Shown in pieces: positions 18,745 through 27,113 of a stretch of DNA of 64,000 nucleotides; the first letter of the stretch is position 1, and each line of letters begins with the position of its first letter. Location of the stretch: positions 186,001-250,000 of the forward strand of contig CATIQU010000035.1 of assembly GCA_949519155.1 (NCBI GenBank), given 5' to 3'. Source of the stretch: Polaribacter sp. SA4-10. Lineage in GTDB: Bacteria > Bacteroidota > Bacteroidia > Flavobacteriales > Flavobacteriaceae. The position numbers and the translations under genes were made by a program. The notes under the pieces are model-generated. The model saw only the letters and a program-made list of their open reading frames with translations, did no database searches and was not told where the DNA came from.

Positions 18745-19131
18745 CTAGTGCGCATTGGATTGTAATGCAATCTCGGGCAAAAGGTTTCTAAAACTTGGTG
18801 CATTGTCTCGATAAGAAACCATTTTCTTTTTAGAAACAAGGATTAACAAGTCTTCACTTAACGTAAATAAGGTGCCTGCTCTAAAGGTTTCCATGAGTAA
18901 TTTTTCAATTTCAACAAAAGCTTCAGCTAAAGAAAATTGCTTATACAACTCTTCTGTTTCATGTCGATATTTGAATTGAAAAATCTGTTTTCCATCAACT
19001 AAAAACAAACGCATATATACGTTTTTCAAGCCTTCACTTTTTCGAAGCGGTTTGCTGAACGTTAGTTTTACAAACTCATTGTTTGTGAGACTATTTTGTA
19101 CTGTTTCAAAAAGGGTTTTAAATTCACTCAT
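18745..19131 (-). CDS. Hypothetical protein, possible N-terminal fragment of a methyltransferase family
   Basis: 128 residues, mixed alpha/beta, with no signal peptide or membrane segment. The pattern FVKLTFSKP ... VYMRLFLVDGKQIFQFKYRHETEE ... TLFTLSEDLLILVSKKK resembles, from memory, the N-terminal third of a Bacteroidota class I SAM-methyltransferase family, but the Rossmann domain is absent. It could be a stand-alone small protein or a truncated gene next to the kinase pseudogene. A consensus -7 box lies 5-12 nt upstream, so it is probably expressed. Confidence 0.55.
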   Translation of the reverse strand: MSEFKTLFETVQNSLTNNEFVKLTFSKPLRKSEGLKNVYMRLFLVDGKQIFQFKYRHETEELYKQFSLAEAFVEIEKLLMETFRAGTLFTLSEDLLILVSKKKMVSYRDNAPSFRNLLPEIALQSNAH

Positions 19132-19135
19132 ACTG

Positions 19136-19143
19136 CAAAGGTA
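19136..19143 (-). promoter_or_regulatory. -7 promoter motif (128-residue hypothetical gene)
   Basis: Minus strand reads TACCTTTG, an exact TAnnTTTG match, ending 5 nt before the ATG at 19131, so the message would be nearly leaderless. Confidence 0.5.
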
Positions 19144-19180
19144 GATAATGGGACGAATAAAGAGGATCTTAAATCATAAA

Positions 19181-19206
19181 AAAAGCCCAAGTTAACTTGA
19201 GCTTTT
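19181..19206 (-). terminator. Terminator of typA
   Basis: Arms 19181-19191 and 19196-19206 form an 11-bp stem with one mismatch and a TTAA loop; A and T runs flank both sides. It lies just after the typA stop on the minus strand. Confidence 0.75.
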
Positions 19207-19233
19207 GTATTTGTTATCAATGCTTATTGATGC

Positions 19234-21006
19234 TTATCCTTTAAAAACGATCTTACGCATACGTAAGCTCTCTGGAGTTACCTCTAAATATTCATCTGCT
19301 TTAATGTATTCCATATTTTCCTCTAAAGAGAAATTTACTTTTGGTGCAATTTTCATCGCTTCATCGGTACCCGATTTACGCATGTTTGTCAATTGCTTTC
19401 CTTTGATCAAGTTTACAGCCATTTCATCAGATTTAGAGTTTTCTCCAATTACCTGACCAACATAGATTTCTTGATTGATATCGATAAAGAAACGTCCTCT
19501 GTCTTGTAAACGGTTCAATGCATAAGCAGTTGCTTTACCAGCAGCAGAAGAAACAATTGCTCCTTTTACTTCTTCTGTAAAGTCTCCTTTATAAGGTCCG
19601 TATTCAGAAAAACGGTGATTGATAATTGCTGTACCTGCTGTTGCTGTTAAAATTCTGTTTCTTAAACCAATCAATCCACGAGATGGAATGGTGAATTCTA
19701 AGTGTTGTAAATCTCCTTTAGGCTCCATAATCATTAAGTCTCCTTTACGCAAAGAAACTAAGTTTACCGCTTTAGAAGCTACATCTTCTGGTACGTCAAT
19801 AGACAATGTTTCCATTGGTTCATGCTTCTTGCCATCTATCATTTTAATAATTACCTGTGGTCTTCCCACTTGCAATTCATATCCTTCTCTACGCATTGTT
19901 TCAATCAATACTGACAAGTGTAAAACACCACGACCGAAAACATTAAACTTGTCTTCAGAATCTGTTGTTTCGACCTTTAAGGCTAAATTCTTTTCTAATT
20001 CCTTGAACAGACGGTCACGAATGTGACGAGAAGTAACGTATTTTCCTTCTTTACCAAAGAATGGAGAATTGTTAATCGTAAACAACATACTCATTGTAGG
20101 TTGGTCAATTTCTGTTCTTGGCAATGCTTCTGGATTTTCTAAATCGGCAATCGTATCACCAATTTCAAAACCTTCAAGACCTGTAATTGCACAAATCTCT
20201 CCACAAGGAACAGATTCTACTTGAACTTTCCCCATTCCTTCGAATACGTGTAGTTCTTTAATTCTTACTTTTTTAGTAGAACCATCTGCTTTACAAAGCA
20301 TGTAGTCTTTTCCTACTTCTAAATCTCCTCTAAATACACGTCCAATAGCGATTCTACCTGTAAAAGAAGAAAAGTCTAAAGAAGTAATTTGCATTTGTGG
20401 GGTTCCTTCGTTGTATTTCGTTGCAGGTATCGATTCTAGTACCGCATCTAATAAAGGAATGATATTGTCTGTTTCGTTTTTCCAATCAGTACTCATCCAG
20501 TTGTTCTTTGCAGAACCATAAATCGTAGCAAAGTCTAATTGCTCTTCTGTTGCTTCTAAGGCAAACATTAAGTCAAATACTTTTTCGTGAACGATATCTG
20601 GAGTACAGTTTTCTTTATCAACTTTATTAACAACTACAATCGGTGTTAGTCCTAATTCTAAAGCTTTTCCTAATACAAAACGTGTTTGTGGCATTGGGCC
20701 TTCAAATGCATCTACTAAAAGTAAAACACCATCTGCCATTTTTAATACGCGCTCTACTTCTCCACCAAAATCGGCGTGACCAGGAGTATCAATGACATTA
20801 ATTTTTGTGTTCTTGTAGGTTACAGATACGTTTTTAGAAAGAATTGTAATTCCTCTTTCACGTTCTAAATCGTTATTGTCTAACAATAAATCTGTACGTT
20901 CTTTACGATCGTCCAAGATTTTAGCTTGATCAATAATCTTATCTACTAATGTTGTTTTTCCGTGATCGACGTGCGCAATAATTGCGATATTTCTGATTGG
21001 TTGCAT
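19234..21006 (-). CDS. typA: Ribosome-binding GTPase TypA/BipA
   Basis: 590 residues, close to the usual ~600. GTPase motifs: [14 protein letters not shown] (G1, from residue 10), RGITI (G2), [12 protein letters not shown] (G3) and NKVDK (G4). EF-G-like domains II, III and V follow, and the C-terminal BipA-specific domain contains [16 protein letters not shown] and [12 protein letters not shown]. It acts on the ribosome in 50S assembly and stress or cold growth. Monocistronic, with a consensus -7 box 22 nt upstream and a hairpin terminator downstream. Confidence 0.97.
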   Translation of the reverse strand: MQPIRNIAIIAHVDHGKTTLVDKIIDQAKILDDRKERTDLLLDNNDLERERGITILSKNVSVTYKNTKINVIDTPGHADFGGEVERVLKMADGVLLLVDAFEGPMPQTRFVLGKALELGLTPIVVVNKVDKENCTPDIVHEKVFDLMFALEATEEQLDFATIYGSAKNNWMSTDWKNETDNIIPLLDAVLESIPATKYNEGTPQMQITSLDFSSFTGRIAIGRVFRGDLEVGKDYMLCKADGSTKKVRIKELHVFEGMGKVQVESVPCGEICAITGLEGFEIGDTIADLENPEALPRTEIDQPTMSMLFTINNSPFFGKEGKYVTSRHIRDRLFKELEKNLALKVETTDSEDKFNVFGRGVLHLSVLIETMRREGYELQVGRPQVIIKMIDGKKHEPMETLSIDVPEDVASKAVNLVSLRKGDLMIMEPKGDLQHLEFTIPSRGLIGLRNRILTATAGTAIINHRFSEYGPYKGDFTEEVKGAIVSSAAGKATAYALNRLQDRGRFFIDINQEIYVGQVIGENSKSDEMAVNLIKGKQLTNMRKSGTDEAMKIAPKVNFSLEENMEYIKADEYLEVTPESLRMRKIVFKG

Positions 21007-21027
21007 TTGTAATTCTTAAATTTCGTG

Positions 21028-21035
21028 CAAAAGTA
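21028..21035 (-). promoter_or_regulatory. -7 promoter motif (typA)
   Basis: Minus strand reads TACTTTTG, an exact TAnnTTTG match, 22 nt before the typA start. Confidence 0.55.
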
Positions 21036-21269
21036 GTTGATTCCATACAAATTATACTAATTATAAGAAGTTATTTTGATTTAACAACCTATTTATATGC
21101 TAATTTGGTGGAATGAATTATAGATTGATGATGTGTACACTTCCAATTACTTGTGTGATGCTAATCATGAATAGAAGAAAGTAGCATTTTATATAATTGA
21201 AGAAAAATAGAAAAAAAATTTGAACACATTATAGGCAAACGCGACTTTAATTGCGATTTCAAGTAAAAA

Positions 21270-21551
21270 CTACAAATCTTCCCGAAATGCAAATGGCAAA
21301 ATGTCTGGGATTAATTTGATTAATAAAGGGAGCAGCAATGCACCGCCTGGTAGCATAAATATAGCAAACGAAGGGATTGCCTTGCAGATATCTAGTAATT
21401 GTTCTTTAACTTTTGTTTTCTCTACTTCGGTCAGCGTTGTTTTCCTTGATTTTTGAAGCAAATGAACCACTTCCCTGCTCTCCGCTAACTCTTTTAAGAG
21501 TCGTGCTTTGTTCTTGCTTAGGAGCTCTTTTATTTCGTCTAAGGTTGTCAT
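21270..21551 (-). CDS. Small LETM1-like protein, coupled to proline dehydrogenase
   Basis: 93 residues: a charged helical N-terminal half, then CKAIPSFAIFMLPGGALLLP and LIKLIPDILPFAF. The FMLPGG...LLP...IPxxLP pattern recalls the membrane segment of LETM1-domain proteins, though the protein is far shorter. Its start overlaps the proline dehydrogenase stop by one base (TAATG), so it is translated with that gene. Function unknown; a helper or membrane-tether role for proline oxidation is only a guess. Confidence 0.75.
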   Translation of the reverse strand: MTTLDEIKELLSKNKARLLKELAESREVVHLLQKSRKTTLTEVEKTKVKEQLLDICKAIPSFAIFMLPGGALLLPLLIKLIPDILPFAFREDL

Positions 21552-22714
21552 TACAACTTTCTTCTTTTACGCTCTGTTTTTATAAGGTTTAACTCTCTAC
21601 TGGTTTGTCCTGCAACAGAGGTGTTTTCTTCTGCTCTTCTTATTAAATAAGGCATCACATCTCTTACGGGACCAAATGGAAGGTATTTAGCTACATTGTA
21701 ACCTTCTTTTGCAAGATTAAAACTAATATGATCACTCATCCCAAATAGTTGCCCAAACCATAAACGGCTGTCGTCTACTTGTATTTTGTGTTTTTTTGCT
21801 AATTCAACAACCAACATCGAGCTTTCCTCGTTGTGAGTTCCAGCAAAGATGGCCATGTTTTTGAGTTCCATCATATAATGCACTGCTGCATCATAATTCA
21901 CATCTGTTGCTTGTTTGTCGGAACAAATTGGAGAAGCATACCCGAGGTCTTCTGCACGTTTTCGCTCTTTTTCCATATACGCACCTCTCACCACTTTAAT
22001 TCCAATATGAAAGCCTTTTTGGTGTGCTCTTTCGTGCAATCCTTTCAAATACCCCATACGGTCGTGTCGATACATTTGTAGCGTATTAAAAACGATTGCT
22101 TTCTCTTTATTGTAGGTTTCCATCAACATTTCTAATAAATCGTCTGCTGCACCTTGCATCCAACTTTCTTCTGCATCTATTAGCAAAGGAACATTCTTTT
22201 CTAATGCAACTGTACATACTTTGTCGAAACGTTCCTTCACACGATTCCATTCGGTTATTTCAGCTGCTGATAATTCTTTTTTCTCTGTAATTTTTTGATA
22301 TAAACCAAACCTACCAAAACCTGTTGGTTTAAAAACGGCATACGGAATGGCTTCTTTTTCATATCCAAATTTGATGATTTTGAGGATTTTCTCCATCGTA
22401 TCGTCAAAAATAGCTTCGCCCTCTTTACCTTCAACAGAATAGTCTAAAACACTACAAACTCGTCCTTTTGTATACATCTTTTCAATAACTGGCAAACAAT
22501 CTTCTTCATTGACACCACCACAAAAATGATCAAAAACCGTCGAACGAATTAATCCTTCTACCGGTAATTTTGCTTTCAATGCAAAATTGGTAACCGCAGT
22601 ACCGATTCTCACCATTGGCTGATTTTGAATCATCTTAAAAAGAAAGTAAGCACGCTCTAACTCAGAATCCGATTTTAAAGAAAAGGCAACTTCCGTATTG
22701 TCAAAAAATTTCAT
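21551..22714 (-). CDS. Proline dehydrogenase (monofunctional PRODH)
   Basis: 387 residues with the FAD-binding TIM barrel of PRODH. Visible signatures: PLLIDAEESWMQGAADDLL, IVFNTLQMYRHDRMGYL, GIKVVRGAYMEKERKRA, FAGTHNEESS, LFGMSDHISFNLA and the C-terminal YLIRRAEENTSVAG with the substrate-binding Arg pair. It oxidises proline to pyrroline-5-carboxylate. Unlike PutA there is no fused aldehyde dehydrogenase. It is divergent from aroB and has a consensus -7 box 21 nt upstream. Confidence 0.95.
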   Translation of the reverse strand: MKFFDNTEVAFSLKSDSELERAYFLFKMIQNQPMVRIGTAVTNFALKAKLPVEGLIRSTVFDHFCGGVNEEDCLPVIEKMYTKGRVCSVLDYSVEGKEGEAIFDDTMEKILKIIKFGYEKEAIPYAVFKPTGFGRFGLYQKITEKKELSAAEITEWNRVKERFDKVCTVALEKNVPLLIDAEESWMQGAADDLLEMLMETYNKEKAIVFNTLQMYRHDRMGYLKGLHERAHQKGFHIGIKVVRGAYMEKERKRAEDLGYASPICSDKQATDVNYDAAVHYMMELKNMAIFAGTHNEESSMLVVELAKKHKIQVDDSRLWFGQLFGMSDHISFNLAKEGYNVAKYLPFGPVRDVMPYLIRRAEENTSVAGQTSRELNLIKTERKRRKL

Positions 22715-22734
22715 TAAGTATCAATTTATGAAAA

Positions 22735-22742
22735 CAAAGATA
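22735..22742 (-). promoter_or_regulatory. -7 promoter motif (proline dehydrogenase)
   Basis: Minus strand reads TATCTTTG, an exact TAnnTTTG match, in the divergent proline dehydrogenase/aroB intergenic region. Confidence 0.55.
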
Positions 22743-22802
22743 GGTATAGACTGCAAATAATTCAATATTTTCTTCTTAATTTGCACACACATTTTTATCG
22801 AT

Positions 22803-23861
22803 ATGAAATCCATACAAGCAGCCACGTATCTTGTTCATTTTCAAGAGCAAGCATACCTAGAATTGAATACTTTAATAGCTCAAAAGAACTACTCCACACT
22901 CTTTATTCTAGTAGACGAGAATACTTTCACGCATTGTTATTCTAAATTCATTCCTAATTTAGATACCGATAAGACCATTGAGGTCATTGAAATTGAATCT
23001 GGCGAAATCAACAAAAACATAGAAACCTGTGTTGGTGTTTGGAATGCAATAACAGAATTGGGCGGAGATCGTAAAAGTTTACTAATTACTTTAGGAGGTG
23101 GTGTCATCACAGATTTAGGTGGTTTTGTGGCTTCTACTTTTAAACGAGGAATCGATTTTGTAAATATTCCAACCACTTTATTGTCAATGGTAGATGCTTC
23201 TGTTGGCGGAAAAACAGGGGTTGACTTGGGCGTATTAAAAAACCAAATTGGCTTGTTTTCCAATCCAGAAATGGTGTTAATAGATGAGACCTATTTAACC
23301 ACCGTTACCGACAGAGAAATGAAATCTGGCATGGCGGAAATCATTAAATATGGATTGACTTATGACCTTGAACTATTTAATCACATTAAGGAGTATAAAG
23401 AATTAAATATAAGTGATTTAATTTTTAGATCTATCGAAATAAAAAACGAAATTGTATTGCAAGATCCTACTGAAAAAAACCTGCGAAAAGTTTTAAATTT
23501 CGGACATACGATCGGACATGCTATTGAGTCGTTTTACTTGGAATCTGAAGACAAAGAAAACTTCACACATGGGGAAGCAATTGCGATTGGAATGGTTTGT
23601 GAAAGTTATATTTCCTCGAAATTATTAGGCTTTTCAAATCAGAAATTATCCGAAGTAAAAGAAACCATTTTAGCGATTTATGGAAAAACAATACTTCTAA
23701 CGGAAGACTACCCTGCTATTATGGACTTGCTAAAGCACGATAAGAAAAATGTAATCGGACAGGTCAACTTTGTCTTATTAAATGATTTTGAAAATCATCA
23801 ATTAGATTGTAAAGTAACTGAAGAATTGATTGTTGAAAGTTTGGAGTTTTATAAAAAATAA
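22803..23861 (+). CDS. aroB: 3-Dehydroquinate synthase
   Basis: 352 residues. NAD-binding LGGGVITDLGGFVAS, the NIPTTLLSMVDASVGGKTGVD signature and the zinc ligands (Glu in MKSGMAEIIKYG, His in FGHTIGHAIE, His in THGEAIAIGM) are all present. It converts DAHP to 3-dehydroquinate, step 2 of the shikimate pathway. Monocistronic on the plus strand, divergent from proline dehydrogenase. Confidence 0.97.
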   Translation: MKSIQAATYLVHFQEQAYLELNTLIAQKNYSTLFILVDENTFTHCYSKFIPNLDTDKTIEVIEIESGEINKNIETCVGVWNAITELGGDRKSLLITLGGGVITDLGGFVASTFKRGIDFVNIPTTLLSMVDASVGGKTGVDLGVLKNQIGLFSNPEMVLIDETYLTTVTDREMKSGMAEIIKYGLTYDLELFNHIKEYKELNISDLIFRSIEIKNEIVLQDPTEKNLRKVLNFGHTIGHAIESFYLESEDKENFTHGEAIAIGMVCESYISSKLLGFSNQKLSEVKETILAIYGKTILLTEDYPAIMDLLKHDKKNVIGQVNFVLLNDFENHQLDCKVTEELIVESLEFYKK

Positions 23862-23903
23862 TTATTAAGTTTACATATGTTTATGTGTTTATTTTTTTTA
23901 ATA

Positions 23904-23911
23904 TACATTTG
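23904..23911 (+). promoter_or_regulatory. -7 promoter motif with overlapping inverted repeat (fulvocin-like operon)
   Basis: TACATTTG is an exact TAnnTTTG match 26 nt before the first gene of the fulvocin-like operon. It sits inside an inverted repeat with 6-bp arms (ATATAC at 23901-23906 and GTATAT at 23911-23916), which could be an operator; in such AT-rich DNA it may be chance. Confidence 0.5.
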
Positions 23912-23937
23912 TATATATTAACTTTATTTTATTATTT

Positions 23938-24321
23938 ATGAAAAATTTAAAAAGGATACTTTATTTAATTTTACTTACATTTTTGGTAACTGGATGTTCA
24001 GAAGAAAACTCAAACCTCTTGGACAATACTAGGAATCAATCCAAGGTTGAGGAGGTTTTAACATTAGAAAATTTAAATGAGCAAAAATTAGCTTATTCTT
24101 TGTTAAGCCCAAAAGAAAAGCATCAATTATGGAATCTAAAAATTGACCACGTAATTGAATCTTGGTCTTTAAATAAAAAACAGATTGAATTATTAAAAGA
24201 ACTTAAAGTTACATCAAAAGTAAATCAATTTGTAGCAGATAGCGATGACCAAGTTTACTTTCAAACCATATTTGTACCTACGTATCTTAGAAAGTTAAAA
24301 ACTGAATTTTCAAATAAATAA
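23938..24321 (+). CDS. Bacteriocin fulvocin C-related lipoprotein
   Basis: 127 residues. A lipoprotein signal ends in VTGC with lipidated Cys20. The mature part is helical and matches what I know as the fulvocin C-related family of Bacteroidota: LNEQKLAYSLLSPKEKHQLW followed by NKKQIELLKEL. The family name reflects genomic association with, or similarity to, fulvocin precursors; an immunity or chaperone role is my inference. It is the first of four tightly packed genes that include a cysteine-rich peptide. Its stop lies within an (AAAT)6 repeat. Confidence 0.8.
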   Translation: MKNLKRILYLILLTFLVTGCSEENSNLLDNTRNQSKVEEVLTLENLNEQKLAYSLLSPKEKHQLWNLKIDHVIESWSLNKKQIELLKELKVTSKVNQFVADSDDQVYFQTIFVPTYLRKLKTEFSNK

Positions 24322-24335
24322 ATAAATAAATAAAT
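24312..24335 (+). repeat. Tetranucleotide repeat (AAAT)6
   Basis: Six perfect AAAT units span the stop codon of the fulvocin C-related lipoprotein and end 16 nt before the start of the Cys-rich peptide gene. Slippage could change the spacing between the two reading frames. Every frame of the repeat soon meets TAA, so it cannot fuse them. Confidence 0.9.
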
Positions 24336-24351
24336 AGGAAATATATTCTAT

Positions 24352-24567
24352 ATGGCTTCAAGAGATTATATCACACACGAAGAAGATAATGATGGTGGTG
24401 GTTCTTCTGCTAAAGACTGTGACTGTAATCGAAACTCTACAAGTTCATGCCTATGGTTAAATCCAGATTCATGCGGAGAAAGAGCTGAAGTAAATGGTTG
24501 TAGAATTGTACCTAAAGAATGTGGTTTTTTATGGATGTATGATTGTAATGGAAAGTGTAGCGCATAA
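24352..24567 (+). CDS. Fulvocin C-like cysteine-rich peptide (putative bacteriocin)
   Basis: 71 residues with eight Cys at 23, 25, 33, 41, 50, 57, 65 and 69. The pattern CxC, x7, C, x7, C, x8, C, x6, CGxLWMYDCNGKC closely recalls fulvocin C of Myxococcus fulvus, a 45-residue peptide with eight Cys and a CGxGWVY...CNG end (from memory). The first 22 residues are polar and acidic with a GGG at 15-17; there is no hydrophobic signal peptide, and upstream in-frame stops exclude one. Cleavage after a double-glycine leader is possible. It lies 30 nt after the lipoprotein gene and 3 nt before a thioredoxin-like membrane protein that could form its disulfides. Function as a toxin is inferred. Confidence 0.82.
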   Translation: MASRDYITHEEDNDGGGSSAKDCDCNRNSTSSCLWLNPDSCGERAEVNGCRIVPKECGFLWMYDCNGKCSA

Positions 24568-24570
24568 AAT

Positions 24571-25422
24571 ATGAAACATAATTTTCTTTTAATTGGATTA
24601 TCATTAATTTGTTTTTCTGCAAATTTAATTGTTGCTTATTTCTCTAATGGTGATAAATTATTAAGTTTTTTACCTCATGCTTTTTGTTATTTTTTTATCC
24701 CCTTAATCGTTTTTAAGCATTTTAAAACCAGTAGCAGAATGAAAATATTCCTCATCTTTTTAATTCCTGCGTTGTTTATATTTTCAGTATCAATACATGC
24801 TTATATACTACAAGGTTACTCTGCCGGTCTCCCGTTCACATCTGTTGGTTTAGTTTCTTTATTTGTAGCTTTTTATATTTCGAGGTTTAAAAACAATAGA
24901 AAACAATCTATTATTTATACCTTTTTGGTGCTTTTTGTTTTTTATGGGTATTCTAATTGGTTGCTTGGACAGGATGAAACTATTGTTAATTCTAAATTTT
25001 CGTATGAATTGCAAATAAAAAATTCCGACGACTCTTTATTTAATTTAGAGGATAAAAAAGGAACAGTTTTAGTTTTTGATTTATGGTCTTCTACGTGTGG
25101 TATTTGTTTTAAAAAATTCCCCGAATTTGAAGAACTCTTTGAAAAATATAAAGATGACCCTAAAGTGGAGTTATATTCATTAAACCTACCTTATAAGAGA
25201 GATTCCGTTGTGGATGTGAAACGTTTGATTAAAAAATATAGTTTTGACAAACTGTATGCTCATAATTTAGAAAGTTGGAATATTCTTGACAATCATTCAG
25301 TACCGAAAATCATTATGATTGATAAAAAAGGGAATGTAAGATTTAAAGGATCGATGAATACAAATAAATATCTATTCTATAATAATTTTCACTCTTTAAT
25401 CGAAAAACTAAAAAATGAATAA
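24571..25422 (+). CDS. Membrane-anchored TlpA/ResA-like thioredoxin
   Basis: 283 residues. Five membrane helices occupy about residues 4-24, 30-48, 55-78, 86-105 and 113-133, followed by a C-terminal thioredoxin fold with the active site CGIC (Cys176/Cys179) in FDLWSSTCGICFKKFPEFEEL and cis-Pro in SVPKIIMIDKKG. It should act outside the inner membrane as a disulfide oxidoreductase, fed through its helices or by a partner. It starts 3 nt after the Cys-rich peptide, the most likely client, and overlaps the next gene by eight bases. Confidence 0.87.
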   Translation: MKHNFLLIGLSLICFSANLIVAYFSNGDKLLSFLPHAFCYFFIPLIVFKHFKTSSRMKIFLIFLIPALFIFSVSIHAYILQGYSAGLPFTSVGLVSLFVAFYISRFKNNRKQSIIYTFLVLFVFYGYSNWLLGQDETIVNSKFSYELQIKNSDDSLFNLEDKKGTVLVFDLWSSTCGICFKKFPEFEELFEKYKDDPKVELYSLNLPYKRDSVVDVKRLIKKYSFDKLYAHNLESWNILDNHSVPKIIMIDKKGNVRFKGSMNTNKYLFYNNFHSLIEKLKNE

Positions 25423-25813
25423 ATTAGCCTTATGTTTTTTTTTAGTTTTACTTTCTTGTAATGTTCAAAAAAACAAAACGATTCCTCTAAGTAAAATAGA
25501 AGCTCTTGAAAACGAGTTTGATTTTGGTAGTATTACTTCAAAAGACACAATTACGCATACATTTAAAATTAAAAACCTAGCTAAGACAAGTTTAATAGTA
25601 AATAACATCGCAACAAGTTGTGGATGCACTACAATAGGTAAAATTGACTCCATATATAGTAATAATGAAGTTGTTGACATTACCGTTCAATTTATTGCAA
25701 ATAATGAACAATATGGAAAAGTTTCAAATTCTGTAGTTGTAGAAATGAATACTGAACCATCATTTATGATTTTTAGATTAAAAGGAATCGTCAGTGATGG
25801 GTTGAGTAATTAA
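25415..25813 (+). CDS. DUF1573 lipoprotein
   Basis: 132 residues. A lipoprotein signal ends in LLSC (Cys15). The rest is a DUF1573 beta-sandwich with the hallmark NEFDFGSITSKDTITHTFKI and TSCGCTT. DUF1573 proteins are common cell-envelope proteins in Bacteroidota and often sit next to TlpA-like proteins and small Cys-rich peptides. It overlaps the upstream thioredoxin gene by eight bases and ends in a four-base convergent overlap with bshA. Confidence 0.88.
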   Translation: MNKLALCFFLVLLSCNVQKNKTIPLSKIEALENEFDFGSITSKDTITHTFKIKNLAKTSLIVNNIATSCGCTTIGKIDSIYSNNEVVDITVQFIANNEQYGKVSNSVVVEMNTEPSFMIFRLKGIVSDGLSN

Positions 25814-26940
25814 ATTTTCTCGTAACAAGAATTATAAATGGTTTCGTAGTGAGGCAAAATGTTTTTTAAAGCAAATTTACTAGTATGTTCTTTTGCATTT
25901 TGTTTGAACTTCAACAAAGTGGCATCCTCTTTTAAAATTGAAATTGCGTTTTTCGACATATCATCGATAGCGCCTAATTCACTTAAAAAACCTGTTTTTC
26001 CGTGAATGTTTACCTCTGGCAAACCTCCTGTATTTGTAGAGATTACTGAAGTACTTGCAGCCATTGCCTCCAATGCTGCCAAACCAAAACTTTCTGTTAC
26101 TGATGGTAATAAAAACAAATCTGAATAGCATAAAATTTTAGCAACCTCATTGCTATTCCCAAGAAAGATTACTTTGTCTGAAATTCCTAATTCGCTTACT
26201 AATTGCTCCGTTTTTGCTCTTTCAGGACCATCACCCACCATTAATAATTTTGAAGGAATTTCTTGCTGCACTTGGTTAAAAATCCGAATGACATCTTCGG
26301 TTCTTTTTACAGGCCTAAAATTACTCACATGCGTTAAAATTCGTTCATCAGGATGCGCCAATGCAATTCTTTTACACTCTTCTTTATGGGCATGATCATA
26401 CTTCTCCACATCAATAAAATTATAAATAACTTGAATCTCTTTTTTGATATTAAAAAGACGGTTTGTCGTATCTTTTAAATTGCTAGAAACTGCGGTTACT
26501 ACATCTGAGTTATTAATACTAAACTCAACTGCAGTTTTATAGGTAGGGTGGCTCCCCACAAGGGTAATATCTGTACCATGTAGCGTGGTCACTACTTTTA
26601 TGTTAATCCCTTTTTCCTTCAACATTTGCTTTGCCATATAAGCGGCATATGCATGCGGAATTGCATAATGTACATGCAAAACTTCCAATTGATGCTTTTC
26701 TACAACATCCACCATTTTAGTGGAAAGCGCTAATTCGTAGGGTTGGTACTGAAACAATGGATATTCTTCTAATAACACTTCATGAAAATGCAAATTGTGA
26801 GAAATGAAATCCAAACGAACAGGCTGGTTGTAGGTAATAAAATGAACTTCATGCCCTTTTTCGGCTAAAGCCATCCCCAATTCTGTTGCTACTACTCCAC
26901 TACCTCCGAAGGTTGGATAACAAACGATTCCTATTTTCAT
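25810..26940 (-). CDS. bshA: N-acetyl-alpha-D-glucosaminyl L-malate synthase
   Basis: 376 residues, a GT4 glycosyltransferase. The BshA-type N-terminus IGIVCYPTFGGSGVVATELG and FITYNQPVRLDF is distinctive; GT4 motifs HVSNFRPVKRTEDVI, VGDGPE and LLPSVTESFGLAALEAMA follow. It joins GlcNAc from UDP-GlcNAc to L-malate, the first step of bacillithiol synthesis, the main low-molecular-weight thiol in many Flavobacteriia. bshB and bshC are not in the window. Its end overlaps the DUF1573 gene by four bases tail to tail. A near-consensus TATCTTTA lies about 65 nt upstream. Confidence 0.93.
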   Translation of the reverse strand: MKIGIVCYPTFGGSGVVATELGMALAEKGHEVHFITYNQPVRLDFISHNLHFHEVLLEEYPLFQYQPYELALSTKMVDVVEKHQLEVLHVHYAIPHAYAAYMAKQMLKEKGINIKVVTTLHGTDITLVGSHPTYKTAVEFSINNSDVVTAVSSNLKDTTNRLFNIKKEIQVIYNFIDVEKYDHAHKEECKRIALAHPDERILTHVSNFRPVKRTEDVIRIFNQVQQEIPSKLLMVGDGPERAKTEQLVSELGISDKVIFLGNSNEVAKILCYSDLFLLPSVTESFGLAALEAMAASTSVISTNTGGLPEVNIHGKTGFLSELGAIDDMSKNAISILKEDATLLKFKQNAKEHTSKFALKNILPHYETIYNSCYEKI

Positions 26941-27048
26941 ACTGATTCTTGAAAAGTTAAAAATGATTGATAAATGACTGAATTATAGCATCATTTATCT
27001 GGTTGTAAAGATAGCGGTAATCTGACATTATTATTATAATTAATTGCC

Positions 27049-27086
27049 AAAAAAGAGTTTTTCATCGGATTGAAAAACTCTTTTTT
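27049..27086 (-). terminator. Terminator after the transketolase gene
   Basis: A perfect 15-bp stem (27049-27063 with 27072-27086), 8-nt loop ATCGGATT, with runs of A and T at the ends. It follows the transketolase stop on the minus strand and separates it from bshA. Confidence 0.88.
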
Positions 27087-27113
27087 AATATCTTAATTTT
27101 GACAGGTTACTTC

